Shown here piece by piece: positions 27,126-35,752 of a DNA stretch of 64,000 nucleotides. The notes under the pieces are model-generated. The model did not search any database, was not told the DNA's origin, and saw only the letters and a program-made list of their open reading frames with translations. Every line of letters starts with the position of its first letter. The first letter of the stretch is position 1. Source of the stretch: Bradyrhizobium valentinum (GTDB lineage: Bacteria; Pseudomonadota; Alphaproteobacteria; Rhizobiales; Xanthobacteraceae); the NCBI RefSeq assembly GCF_001440405.1, contig NZ_LLXX01000119.1, positions 158,692 through 222,691 of the forward strand, written 5' to 3'. The translations under genes and the position numbers were made by a program.

Positions 27126-27968
27126 TTAGCCCCTTCCCACGGTGCACTCAATCTGGCCGTGGGGCTCGTCGGTCGGCAGGAAAACGTCATTATTGTTATC
27201 CAGCCCGAACGCCGAAAGATTAATCGGAATGAAGTGCATGTTTGGGCAGGCCATGCTGATTTCCGCAATCTCCGGCACTGACGCCAGGGCCGCCTCGCCC
27301 ATCCGGTACAGGCTGTCCTGCACGCTCTTGCTGTAGGTCGTACCGAACACTTCGAGCAGGGTGTCGAGAATCCTCGCATTGGCCGCGGGATAGCTCGACG
27401 GCTTCGCCGACCATTTCCAGGACGCCACCATGCTGGTTGCGCACATCCGGTCGGCGGTCGGCGGCAGCGTCGTGTAGCGATCCCTCGGATAATTCTCCCA
27501 TCCGGACTGCGTCGACTTCATGAAAGCAAAACCATCGATGCCCGACGTCAATGCCGGCGGTCCCCCGCGGGTGGCGGCAACGTCGACGAACGGCTCGCCG
27601 TTGCTGTCGAGCACGAAGCTATGGGGATGCGGCTTGCCGCCAAAATTCAGGCGGCGCCATTTGGTCTCATGCGCTGATATCGCAACCGAGGCGATTTGCG
27701 GATAGGTGTCGAGATATCTATTCGCCAGCACCTGGCAGAATTCCTCGGCGCACAGCGCGGTGTTTTCGCGGGCGACGACATTGACGATGTTCTTGATCGT
27801 ATCCGTCGCCACCGAGGTGGAATTGTCGGCATGGGTATAGGCGCGGGCAAAGTCGCCCTCGATCATCGCCTTGACGCTGAGCTGGCTGACTTCGTGTTGC
27901 TCGCCGTCCCGGTGAATCCGCATGACCCGGACGCGACCCTTACCATATCTGTTCCTGATCAGCGGCAT
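27126..27968 (-). CDS. uox: Urate oxidase (uricase, cofactor-independent)
   Basis: A 280-residue uricase, close to the normal ~290-300. It oxidises urate to 5-hydroxyisourate. Recognisable: N-terminal NRYGKGRVRVMRIHRDG, the active-site strand NSTSVATDTIKNIVNVVA (Thr-Asp plus Lys), SHEF-like YRVDR pattern replaced by ALTSGIDGFAFMKSTQSGWENYPRDRYTTLP, and the C-terminal NNNDVFLPTDEPHGQIE. The start at 27968 (MPLIRNRYGKG) is used; an ATG 18 bp upstream is possible. First gene of a short leftward unit with allC; divergent from a purine permease with a 185-bp control region. Confidence 0.96.
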   Translation of the reverse strand: MPLIRNRYGKGRVRVMRIHRDGEQHEVSQLSVKAMIEGDFARAYTHADNSTSVATDTIKNIVNVVARENTALCAEEFCQVLANRYLDTYPQIASVAISAHETKWRRLNFGGKPHPHSFVLDSNGEPFVDVAATRGGPPALTSGIDGFAFMKSTQSGWENYPRDRYTTLPPTADRMCATSMVASWKWSAKPSSYPAANARILDTLLEVFGTTYSKSVQDSLYRMGEAALASVPEIAEISMACPNMHFIPINLSAFGLDNNNDVFLPTDEPHGQIECTVGRG

Positions 27969-28153
27969 CCGAGGCCTCCCGTTCAACCTGCAATTTGCGG
28001 GGATTACGACCGCCCGCTATGGTTCAATATTGAGCAACCTTCGTGCCACAGGGCAAGGCTTGCGGGGATGAGCATCTGGCACGAGCCTTGTATCGGTTCA
28101 AAACAGGTATCGGCTCAAACAGGCTTGGGGCCTGCAGCAGGGGGAATCCGAAT

Positions 28154-29548
28154 ATGAGCAGCGAAATCCATCCGGTCGACCAGATTTTGCCGACGCCGCG
28201 GTTGCTGGCGCTCGGTCTGCAGCATGTGCTGGTGATGTACGCCGGCGCGGTTGCCGTGCCCCTGATCATCGGCCGGGCGCTGAAGCTGCCGCCCGAGGAC
28301 GTCGCCTTCCTGATCAGCGCGGATTTGTTCGCGTGCGGGATCGCCACACTGGTGCAGTGTATCGGTTTCCCCGGGGTCGGTATCAGGCTGCCGGTGATGA
28401 TGGGGGTCACCTTTGCCTCCGTCGGCCCGATGCTGTCGATGGCAGCAGTGCCCGACATCGGCCTGCTCGGCATCTACGGCTCGGTGATATCGGCGGGCTT
28501 ATTTGCGATCCTGGCTGCACCTTTCGTGAGCCGATTACTGCCGCTGTTTCCTCCCGTCGTGACTGGGACCATTATCCTGGTGATCGGCATTTCCTTGATG
28601 CGGGTCGGCATCAACTGGGCCGGCGGGGGCCTGCCGACCTTGACCAAGATCGTCGACGGCGTACCGGGCGCCTTTCCCAATCCCGGCTACGGCCAGTTGC
28701 AGGGCCTTGGGCTTGCGCTGTTCGTGCTGCTGGTGATCCTTGGCCTGATCAAATGGGGCTCCGGCTTCGTCGCCAATGTCGCCGTGCTGCTCGGCATCGT
28801 CGCAGGCGCCGTCCTGGCCGCCGCGCTTGGTGTCATGCATTTCGAGAAGGTCGCCGCAGCGCCGTGGGCTGCGATCGTGCTGCCGCTGCATTTCGGGCTG
28901 CCGAAATTTCAACTCATCCCGATCCTCACCATGTGCATCGTGATGATCGTGGTGATGATCGAATCGCTTGGCATGTTCCTCGCGCTGGGCGAGATCACCG
29001 GCAAGACCGTCAGCCGCGACGCGCTGACCCGCGGCTTGCGGGCCGACGGTGTCGGCACGTTTCTGGGCGGCCTGTTCAACACCTTTCCCTATACGTCGTT
29101 CTCGCAGAATGTCGGCCTCGTCGGTGTCACCGGCGTGCGATCACGCTGGGTCACAATCGCCGGCGGCGGCATCCTGTTGCTGCTCGGGCTCATGCCCAAG
29201 ATGGCGGCACTGGTCGAGGCCGTGCCGCTGGTGGTGCTCGGCGGCGCCGGCCTCGTGATGTTCGGCATGGTGGCAGCCACCGGCGCGCGGATCCTTACCG
29301 CGGTGGACTTCAAGAACAACCGCTACAATCTGTTCATCGTCGCGATATCCGTCGGCTTCGGCATGATCCCGCTGGTATCTCCGAACTTCTTCAAGAACCT
29401 GCCGCATGACCTGCACCCGTTGCTCGAGTCCGGTATCCTGCTCAGCGCGCTCGTTGCCGTCGCGCTGAACGCCTTCTTCAACGGTGTCGGCAGCAAGGCC
29501 GCCGCCGAAGCCGGCGCAGCGACGGCCGCGGCATCGGCGACGCACTAG
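28154..29548 (+). CDS. NCS2 purine/uric acid permease
   Basis: A 464-residue nucleobase:cation symporter. It carries the family layout with about 14 spans: QHVLVMYAGAVAVPLIIG in span 1, the LPVMMGVTF segment, and a signature region PYTSFSQNVGLVGVTGVRSR near residue 317 whose Gln-Asn are substrate contacts in UraA/UapA-like proteins. The start at 28154 (MSSEIHPVDQ) follows a GGGGAATCC box. Divergent from uricase, so xanthine or uric acid import for the purine pathway is the best reading. Confidence 0.93.
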   Translation: MSSEIHPVDQILPTPRLLALGLQHVLVMYAGAVAVPLIIGRALKLPPEDVAFLISADLFACGIATLVQCIGFPGVGIRLPVMMGVTFASVGPMLSMAAVPDIGLLGIYGSVISAGLFAILAAPFVSRLLPLFPPVVTGTIILVIGISLMRVGINWAGGGLPTLTKIVDGVPGAFPNPGYGQLQGLGLALFVLLVILGLIKWGSGFVANVAVLLGIVAGAVLAAALGVMHFEKVAAAPWAAIVLPLHFGLPKFQLIPILTMCIVMIVVMIESLGMFLALGEITGKTVSRDALTRGLRADGVGTFLGGLFNTFPYTSFSQNVGLVGVTGVRSRWVTIAGGGILLLLGLMPKMAALVEAVPLVVLGGAGLVMFGMVAATGARILTAVDFKNNRYNLFIVAISVGFGMIPLVSPNFFKNLPHDLHPLLESGILLSALVAVALNAFFNGVGSKAAAEAGAATAAASATH

Positions 29549-29571
29549 CCTTGGCGGGCTCGGCTTGGCGA

Positions 29572-30453
29572 TCAACTCCCGCGGTAGGTCGCGTAGCCCC
29601 AGGGCGTGACCAATAGCGGCACATGTAGATGGCCTTCGGGATCGCTTACCGAAAAGCGCAGGGGAATTCGATCGAGAAACGGCGGATCGGACATCGGCAC
29701 GCCGCGATCGGCAAAATAGGCGCCGACGTTAAACGTCAGCTCGTAGCGGCCGATCGGCACCGGCCGGCCGCCGATCAGCGGCTGATCGGTGCGGCCGTCC
29801 TGGTTCGTCGTCGCGCGCGCCACCACGCGGGGCTCGCCGAGATCGGACAGTTCGGTTAGTTCAACCGATATTCCCGCGGCGGGTCGGCCGCTATGGGTGT
29901 CGAGTACATGGGTCGACAGACGGCCATGCACGGGCAGCTTGTCGTCGGAGGCGACGAGCTGATCGAGCCGCAACGCAGCAATCCGGCAGATCTCTACAAT
30001 CGACGCCTGCGCCTCGGTCTTGGCATCGTTCGGCAAACGGCGTTCGAAATCACGCAGAACGGAATCGCGGGTGTGGCGGCGAACGCAGACAATATAGGGA
30101 AAGCCGAACTTGGAACGGTAGGCGCTGTTGGCGCGCTCGAACGCTTCGTATTCGGCGTCCGACAGCCGATCGAGGCCGGCGCTGTTTTGCTCGGCGCCAG
30201 ATTCCGCGGTGAGACTTGCAGCGCGCTGGGTCTTGCTGGCGAGATCGGGATGCGCCCTGATCAACGCCAGCCGCAATTCGTCGGGAGCGCGCTCGACCGC
30301 CGCCGTCATCGCCGCCAATAGCTGCCCGGCCCCCGCAAACGGTCGCAATGCGGCCGCTTGCCCGGCAACCCAGGGTGAATACTCGAACACATTTGCCAGC
30401 GCGGCGACGAAATCATCCTTGCTGCAAACGTTTAAGTCGGAAAGCTTCAACAT
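29572..30453 (-). CDS. uraD-uraH: Bifunctional OHCU decarboxylase - HIU hydrolase (UraD-UraH fusion)
   Basis: A 293-residue two-domain protein. Residues 1-165 match 2-oxo-4-hydroxy-4-carboxy-5-ureidoimidazoline decarboxylase (IRAHPDLASKTQ with the catalytic His, TAESGAEQNSAGLDRLS with the Glu, SKFGFPYIVCVRRH). Residues 175-293 match 5-hydroxyisourate hydrolase (GRLSTHVLDTHSGRPA, QDGRTDQPL, and the diagnostic YRGS C-terminus). Together they convert the uricase product to S-allantoin. The physical order is opposite to the reaction order. It is convergent with the permease and upstream neighbour puuE is in the same direction (12 bp). Confidence 0.95.
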   Translation of the reverse strand: MLKLSDLNVCSKDDFVAALANVFEYSPWVAGQAAALRPFAGAGQLLAAMTAAVERAPDELRLALIRAHPDLASKTQRAASLTAESGAEQNSAGLDRLSDAEYEAFERANSAYRSKFGFPYIVCVRRHTRDSVLRDFERRLPNDAKTEAQASIVEICRIAALRLDQLVASDDKLPVHGRLSTHVLDTHSGRPAAGISVELTELSDLGEPRVVARATTNQDGRTDQPLIGGRPVPIGRYELTFNVGAYFADRGVPMSDPPFLDRIPLRFSVSDPEGHLHVPLLVTPWGYATYRGS

Positions 30454-30465
30454 CGCTTTCGCGCC

Positions 30466-31404
30466 TCACCCGATATCGAAGGCGTTTTCGGCGAGATGCG
30501 CCAGATTGGCGTGCCAGTGCTGCGCGATCTGCAGCCGTGTCGGCACCCAGACGCGCTCGTGCTGTCCGATATAGTCGAGGAAGCGGATCAGCGCCGCCGC
30601 CCGACCGGGCCGGCCCACGACCCGGCAATGCAGCCCGACCGACATCATCTTCGGCGCGGTCTCGCCTTCCTTGTAAAGGACGTCAAAGCTGTCCTTGAGG
30701 TAGGTGAAGAATTCATCCCCGCCGCCAAAGCCCTGCGCGTTGACAAAACGCATGTCGTTGGCATCGAGCGTATAGGGAATGACCAGATGCGGCTTTGAGC
30801 CGCGCGACTTGATCCAGTACGGCAGGTCGTCGGCATAGGAGTCGCAGAGATAAAGCAATCCGCCGGCTTCCATCAGCAGCCGCAACGTATTGATCGAGGA
30901 GCGTCCGGTGTACCAGCCGAGCGGACGCTGCCCCGTCGCCTCGGTGTGGACGCGGATCGCCGCTGCGATCTCGGTCCGCTCCTCGTTCTCCGACATATCC
31001 TTGTGCTCGATCCATCGGAGGCTGTGGCTGGCGATGTCCCAGCCGGCCTCCTTCATGGCGGCGACCACATCGGGATTTCGCTTCAACGCCTTCGCGACGC
31101 CAAACACGGTGGCCGGCAGATTGCGTTCGGTGAAGACCCTCCACAGCCGCCAGAAGCCGGCGCGCGACCCATATTCGAACATTGACTCGATATTGGCGTG
31201 GCGCTGTCCGGGCCAGGGCTGCGCGCCCAGCACGTCGGACAAAAAAGCTTCCGAGGCACGGTCGCCGTCGAGAATATTGTTCTCGCCGCCTTCCTCGAAA
31301 TTCACCACGAACTGGACGGCAACACGTGCGTCGCCGGGCCACTTGGGATCGGGCGGGTTGCGCCCGTAGCCACGAAAGTCGCGCGGGTAGACCGGCGCCG
31401 CCAT
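30466..31404 (-). CDS. puuE: Allantoinase PuuE (polysaccharide-deacetylase fold)
   Basis: A 312-residue NodB-like barrel protein. It starts MAAPVYPRDFRGYGRNPPDPKWP, a strongly conserved opening of PuuE, followed by NFEEGGENNILDGD, ESMFEYGSRAGFWRLWRVF, ASHSLRWIEH and GWYTGRSSINTLRLL. This metal-independent type hydrolyses allantoin to allantoate. Start 31404 is preferred to 31446. The downstream uraD-uraH follows after 12 bp and the DUF3830 gene ends 2 bp before it, so the three form one leftward transcript. Confidence 0.95.
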   Translation of the reverse strand: MAAPVYPRDFRGYGRNPPDPKWPGDARVAVQFVVNFEEGGENNILDGDRASEAFLSDVLGAQPWPGQRHANIESMFEYGSRAGFWRLWRVFTERNLPATVFGVAKALKRNPDVVAAMKEAGWDIASHSLRWIEHKDMSENEERTEIAAAIRVHTEATGQRPLGWYTGRSSINTLRLLMEAGGLLYLCDSYADDLPYWIKSRGSKPHLVIPYTLDANDMRFVNAQGFGGGDEFFTYLKDSFDVLYKEGETAPKMMSVGLHCRVVGRPGRAAALIRFLDYIGQHERVWVPTRLQIAQHWHANLAHLAENAFDIG

Positions 31405-31406
31405 GC

Positions 31407-31820
31407 TCACACTTCCTCGAAGCGGATCTTCTGCGCGCCCTTCCACAGCACGGCCTTGCCGAATGCAGTCAGGTTCTCCAGCCCCGAGGTCAGGGTGATG
31501 AAATGATTACCGGCAAGCTGGCCCATCTTACTCGCGAAATGCACGCCGCCATAGGCGAGCAGGATTTCGGTTTCGCTGATGCCGCCGGGATAGAGAATAA
31601 TCTGGCCGGGCGCGGGATAACTGGTGTGGTTCTCGTAGGAGACGCCGAAATCGAGATCGCCGAGCGGCATCCAGACACCCTCGCCGCTCCAGCGGACATG
31701 GATCGCCTGGCTCTCGAACGGCATCGCCTTGCGAAACGCTGCTACCGTTTTGGGCGCCAGTTGCTCCTCGAAACGGGCCTGGAAGGTGAATTCACCGGCA
31801 CGGACAATCAGTTGGCTCAT
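31407..31820 (-). CDS. DUF3830 family protein
   Basis: A 137-residue cytosolic protein of the cyclophilin-like DUF3830 family, recognisable from FQARFEEQLAPKTVAAFRKAMPFESQAIHVRWSGEGVWMPLG, ENHTSYPAPGQIILYPGG and EILLAYGGVHFASKMGQLAGNHF. It has no signal peptide or membrane span. It leads the operon DUF3830-puuE-uraD/uraH with a 2-bp gap to puuE, so it very likely participates in allantoin metabolism or handling, but its reaction is unknown. Confidence 0.85.
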   Translation of the reverse strand: MSQLIVRAGEFTFQARFEEQLAPKTVAAFRKAMPFESQAIHVRWSGEGVWMPLGDLDFGVSYENHTSYPAPGQIILYPGGISETEILLAYGGVHFASKMGQLAGNHFITLTSGLENLTAFGKAVLWKGAQKIRFEEV

Positions 31821-31952
31821 CGATCTCTTCTTCTGGATGTAGGCAAGGACGTGGTTCAGCCGTATCCATTACAGCCGGAACAAGCGGAAGCAAGGCCGAT
31901 TCCGGCCTTGCGAGAGGTTTCAGCGGGGGTTGGTCCACCTCCTGCGCCTACC

Positions 31953-33083
31953 TTAATTGTGAGCTCTCGCAGGAATCTGTTGTGACGGCGCTTTGCCATG
32001 CTCGAACGCGCCGAGCGGCGGCGATATCAGGGCGCGTTCGCGCGGGAACGCTTCGGGCATCTCCTCGCGAATGAAAGCCAGCAGCTTCTCCCTGATCTCG
32101 CAGCGGAGGTCCCAGGATTGCGGCGCGGACCTCGCGCTGACCAGCGCACGAAGCTCGATCGCCCGCGGGCTGGCCTCGATCACCTGGAGATTGACCACCG
32201 CGCCGTCCCACAATTTGGACTCGCGCACGGCCTCCTCAAGCCGCTGCCTGATCCGCGAGACATCGGTGCAGTAATCGACATGGAAGGCGATGGCGCCGAT
32301 CAGCGACTGGGTATCACGGGTCCAGTTCTGAAACGGACGCTCGATGAAGTAGGACAGTGGAACCACCATCCGCCGCCAGTCCCAGAGACGGATCACGACA
32401 TAGGTCGAGGCGATGTCCTCGACCCAGCCCCACTCGTTCTCGACGATGACGGCATCCTCGATCCGGATCGGCTGGGTGATCGCGATCTGAACGCCGGCGA
32501 TGAGGTTGCTGAGCAACGGCCTTGCGGCGAGGCCGACGATCAGACCGGCGGCGCCGGCCGACGCGAACAGGCTGACACCGTATTGCTTGACGGATTCAAA
32601 GGTCATCAAGGCGGTGGCAACCGCAATGATGACGATCAAGGTATCGGTCACGCGCTTGAAGACACGAACCTGGGTGACGTGCTTGCGGGCAAGAAAATTC
32701 TCATCGGTATCGAGGCGGAAGCGCTGTAGGTAGCGCACGGCGCCCATGTCCACGGCGCGGACCGTGATCCACCCGATCAGCGCGATGACGGCCACGACGA
32801 AAAAGTGCCGGAGCTGTTCACGAAGCACATCGTTCAGCGGTGCCAGCGGCAGCACCAGCGCCACCGCCACGAGACAAAGCGCCAGCCGCGCTGGACCGGC
32901 GATCCTTTGCAGGAGCAAGGGCACAGCGGGCCAGCGTGCGCCGAGCCCGCGTTTGATGATCCGTGCGGCAATACCGTGCATGAATAGCGCAACGATAATG
33001 GCGCCGACGACAAGGCCAAGGCCCACCAGCCATTGCGGCACCCAGCCAAATATCTGTTCCAACCTCGACTGAAGATCGTCCAT
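31953..33083 (-). CDS. Mechanosensitive channel, MscS family
   Basis: A 376-residue protein with four to five N-terminal membrane segments, a pore helix region GVSLFASAGAAGLIVGLAARPLLSNLIAGVQIAITQPIRIEDAVIV, the beta domain EWGWVEDIASTYVVIRLWDWRRMVVP, and a C-terminal cytosolic alpha-beta domain. The pore helix has the Ala/Gly packing pattern of MscS. The start at 33083 (MDDLQSRLEQIF) is taken in place of a slightly longer frame. Monocistronic; it would release osmolytes at hypo-osmotic shock. Confidence 0.92.
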   Translation of the reverse strand: MDDLQSRLEQIFGWVPQWLVGLGLVVGAIIVALFMHGIAARIIKRGLGARWPAVPLLLQRIAGPARLALCLVAVALVLPLAPLNDVLREQLRHFFVVAVIALIGWITVRAVDMGAVRYLQRFRLDTDENFLARKHVTQVRVFKRVTDTLIVIIAVATALMTFESVKQYGVSLFASAGAAGLIVGLAARPLLSNLIAGVQIAITQPIRIEDAVIVENEWGWVEDIASTYVVIRLWDWRRMVVPLSYFIERPFQNWTRDTQSLIGAIAFHVDYCTDVSRIRQRLEEAVRESKLWDGAVVNLQVIEASPRAIELRALVSARSAPQSWDLRCEIREKLLAFIREEMPEAFPRERALISPPLGAFEHGKAPSQQIPARAHN

Positions 33084-33219
33084 GTAAATCCCCGCTGCGC
33101 AGCGCACGATCCGCCGCTAACGCGGGGCTTCAGCGCATGGGTCCCTCATTTCATGCAGCGCAGCAATTCACCGAATGCATCCCGGATTGATTAGGAACTC
33201 GGTTCCCGCTCGACCCAAC

Positions 33220-34011
33220 TCACGCTTCACCACGCCAGAACGCAGTCTGCAAGGGAAGCTGGTGTTTGATCATCGCGACGCCATCCACGACCTTCAGGCC
33301 GCGCGCGGCGCAGGCTTGCATGAACTCGGTCCGGCGAGCGGCGATGATGTCGAACACGGCGCAATCATCTGGCAACCGCGCGGGATTCATCGGCAGGGCG
33401 TCCGTCTCGCGAAGCCCGAGCGAGGTGGCGTTGACCAGGAGGCCGGCATCGTCGAATCTTTCGTCCAGGCTGATTTCGAGATCGGCGAAACGGCTGCGGA
33501 GTTTTGCGGCCAGGATTTCGACCGGGCCGGCCGCTTCATTCAGGATCCGCAGCCGCTTTAGGCCAGAGGCAGCGAGCGCATGACAGATCGCCCGGCCCGC
33601 TCCGCCCGCCCCGATCACGACGCAGCGACGGTCCGGATCGAAAACCTTTTCCTCGCGTGCTGCATTCAGAAAACCGCCGCCATCGAAGGACTCGCCGACC
33701 AGCCGTCCGCCGGCCTCAATCCGGATTGTGTTGACCACGCCTTCGAATTCAGCGGCAGGGCCGACCGCGTCGCACAATTCGAACGCCGCCGGCTTGTGCG
33801 GCATGGTGAGGTTGAAGCCGGCGACACTCGGCGATTTCGCCAGCGTGCGGATTGTCTCTGCCAGATGCTCCGGCGCGATATCGAGCGGCACCATGTGCCA
33901 GTCCAGTCCGTTGCCCTGGAAATAGGGCGTATAGTGGCGCGGCGCGCCGACATGGCCGGCCGGATGGGCAAAGATGAATACAAATCGTGAAGCACCGGTC
34001 GGAAGCCGCAT
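33220..34011 (-). CDS. Shikimate dehydrogenase-like oxidoreductase, altered substrate pocket
   Basis: A 263-residue AroE-fold protein. Present are NLTMPHKP (equivalents of E. coli Asn59, Thr61 and catalytic Lys65), VVNTIRI (Asn86), FDGGGFLNA (Asp102), the NADP loop VIGAGGAGRAICHAL and HQLPLQTAFWRG (Gln244). The N-terminal Ser-x-Ser that binds the shikimate carboxylate (HSLSP in AroE) reads HVGAPR here, so both serines are missing. Its start lies 5 bp after the stop of an ABC permease in a sugar-type transport operon, so oxidation of a neutral polyol-like compound is more likely than a role in aromatic amino-acid synthesis. Confidence 0.88.
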   Translation of the reverse strand: MRLPTGASRFVFIFAHPAGHVGAPRHYTPYFQGNGLDWHMVPLDIAPEHLAETIRTLAKSPSVAGFNLTMPHKPAAFELCDAVGPAAEFEGVVNTIRIEAGGRLVGESFDGGGFLNAAREEKVFDPDRRCVVIGAGGAGRAICHALAASGLKRLRILNEAAGPVEILAAKLRSRFADLEISLDERFDDAGLLVNATSLGLRETDALPMNPARLPDDCAVFDIIAARRTEFMQACAARGLKVVDGVAMIKHQLPLQTAFWRGEA

Positions 34012-34016
34012 CACCC

Positions 34017-34856
34017 TCACCCCTTCACGGCGCCCGCCGTCAGCCCGCTCACCAGATAGCGGCGCACGGCGAGCGAGAAAATCAGGACCGGCGCCATCAC
34101 CAGCGAGCCGCCCGCGGCGATCTTGCCCCACTCCCACCCCTCGTAGTTCATGAAGTTGACCACGGCGACCGGCGCGGTGCGCGCATTGGTCCGCGTCAGG
34201 ATCAGCGCAAAGAAAAAGTCGTTCCAGGCGTAGAGGAAGCACAGGATCGCGGTGGCGGCGACGCCGGGCGTGACCATCGGCAGCACGATCTGGAGGAAGA
34301 CGACCCGTGTCGACGCGCCGTCGACCAGCGCCGCCTCTTCCAGCGATGGCGGCACCGTCTCGAAGAACGGCTGCATCATCCAGATCACGAGCGGCAGGTT
34401 GAAGCTGGTATAGACCAGCACCAGCCCGGTGACGGTGTCGAGCAGTCCGATCCAGCGATAGAACAGGAAGAATGGAATCGTGAATGCGATCGGCGGCGCC
34501 ATCCGCGTCACCAGGATCGCAAAGCTCAGCGCGTGCTTGCCCCGGCCTGCCCATCGCGACAGCGCGTAGGCCGCGGGTACGCCTAGAATGAGCGCCAGCG
34601 CGGTGGAGAACGAGGCGCTCATCAGGCTGTTGACGAAGGAGGCCGGGAACGCGCCCTGCCAGAGCGAGGCGTAATTTTGCAGCGTCGGCGTGAAGATCAA
34701 AGGCGGCGGAAACTGCAGGATCAGGTCGTTGGATTTGAAGCTCATCTGCAAGAGCCAGAGGAACGGCGACAGCAGCACGATCAGCGTCACGCCGATCGCC
34801 ACAAGCCGGCGAACGCTGGCCGAACGGCGGATAGGTCCGCTCATGCCGCCACTCAT
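34017..34856 (-). CDS. ABC sugar transporter permease, MalG type
   Basis: A 279-residue permease of the carbohydrate uptake family 1. Start 34856 overlaps the stop of the preceding permease gene (ATGA) and a second ATG 12 bp on is also possible. It has an N-terminal span, QMSFKSNDLILQFPPPLIFTPTLQNYASLW in the periplasmic loop and the EAA loop LEEAALVDGASTRVVFLQIVLPMVTPG, which contacts the ATPase. C-terminal residues AVRRYLVSGLTAGAVKG are the standard MalG-like ending. Confidence 0.95.
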   Translation of the reverse strand: MSGGMSGPIRRSASVRRLVAIGVTLIVLLSPFLWLLQMSFKSNDLILQFPPPLIFTPTLQNYASLWQGAFPASFVNSLMSASFSTALALILGVPAAYALSRWAGRGKHALSFAILVTRMAPPIAFTIPFFLFYRWIGLLDTVTGLVLVYTSFNLPLVIWMMQPFFETVPPSLEEAALVDGASTRVVFLQIVLPMVTPGVAATAILCFLYAWNDFFFALILTRTNARTAPVAVVNFMNYEGWEWGKIAAGGSLVMAPVLIFSLAVRRYLVSGLTAGAVKG

Positions 34857-35752
34857 GCCATGGCCTCCCGGCGGCGGCCCATCCACACCACGCCGAGACT
34901 GACGGCGACGACGAGCAACAGCATCACGATGGTGACCGAACTGGAATAGCCGATCTCGTTGAAATCGAAGGCCAGCAAATAAGCATAATAGTTCGTCACC
35001 TCGGTGACGCTGCCCGGCCCGCCGCCGGTCAAGAGGAATACCAGCGGAAACGCCTTGACGCTGTCGATCAGGCGAAACATGCCCGAGATCACCAGGATCG
35101 GCGTTATGAAAGGCAGCGTGATGTAGAAGAAGATCTGCAGTCGGTTGGCGCCGTCGACCAGCGCCGCTTCGGAAAACTCGTCCGGAATGGTCTGCAGCGC
35201 GGCCAGCACCATCAGGAAGGTGAAGGGAAGCCATTCCCAGGTGTCGGCGATGATGATCGCAGTCAGGGCAAAATCGACGCTGGAGGTCAACGACGGCATC
35301 GCGATGTTGAGCAGGCCCGCGGCGTAATAGAGCGGGCTGATGTCGGGCGTATAGATCAGCTTCCAGATGATCGCCACGACGATCGGCGGCAGCACCATCG
35401 GGATCAGGAAAAAGGTGCGGGCGAATTCGACAACGCGCGACTGCGTGTGCAGCAGGAGCGCCAGCAGCATGCCGAGCAGAACCTGAAACAACACGCCCCA
35501 GAACGACAGCTTGGCCTGCACCCACAGCGAATTGACAAAGCGCGGGTCGCCCGGCAGCAGGCGATAGTTGCGCAAGGGCGAGCTGAAATCGGTCGACGAG
35601 CCGGGATTGACCAACTGAAACGGCGTCAGGCTGGTCATGACCAGATAGATCGCGGGCAGACCCGCGATCATGAACAGCACGATCAGGCTCGGCGCCAGCG
35701 CGAAAGCGTTGAAGCGGCGGCGCTCGGCGTCAACCAGTCCTTTTCCGCTCAA
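34853..35752 (-). CDS. ABC sugar transporter permease, MalF type
   Basis: A 299-residue permease. The start is uncertain: no ATG or GTG lies near the beginning; the TTG at 35752 overlaps the binding-protein stop as TTGA and yields SGKGLVDAERRRFNAFALAPSL leading into span 1. Typical content is LPAIYLVMTSLTPFQL, FSEAALVDGANRLQIFFYITLPFITPI (EAA loop) and FLLTGGGPGSVTEVTNYYAY. The frame stays open to 36100, but that part is the shadow of the binding protein. Confidence 0.93.
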   Translation of the reverse strand: MSGKGLVDAERRRFNAFALAPSLIVLFMIAGLPAIYLVMTSLTPFQLVNPGSSTDFSSPLRNYRLLPGDPRFVNSLWVQAKLSFWGVLFQVLLGMLLALLLHTQSRVVEFARTFFLIPMVLPPIVVAIIWKLIYTPDISPLYYAAGLLNIAMPSLTSSVDFALTAIIIADTWEWLPFTFLMVLAALQTIPDEFSEAALVDGANRLQIFFYITLPFITPILVISGMFRLIDSVKAFPLVFLLTGGGPGSVTEVTNYYAYLLAFDFNEIGYSSSVTIVMLLLVVAVSLGVVWMGRRREAMA

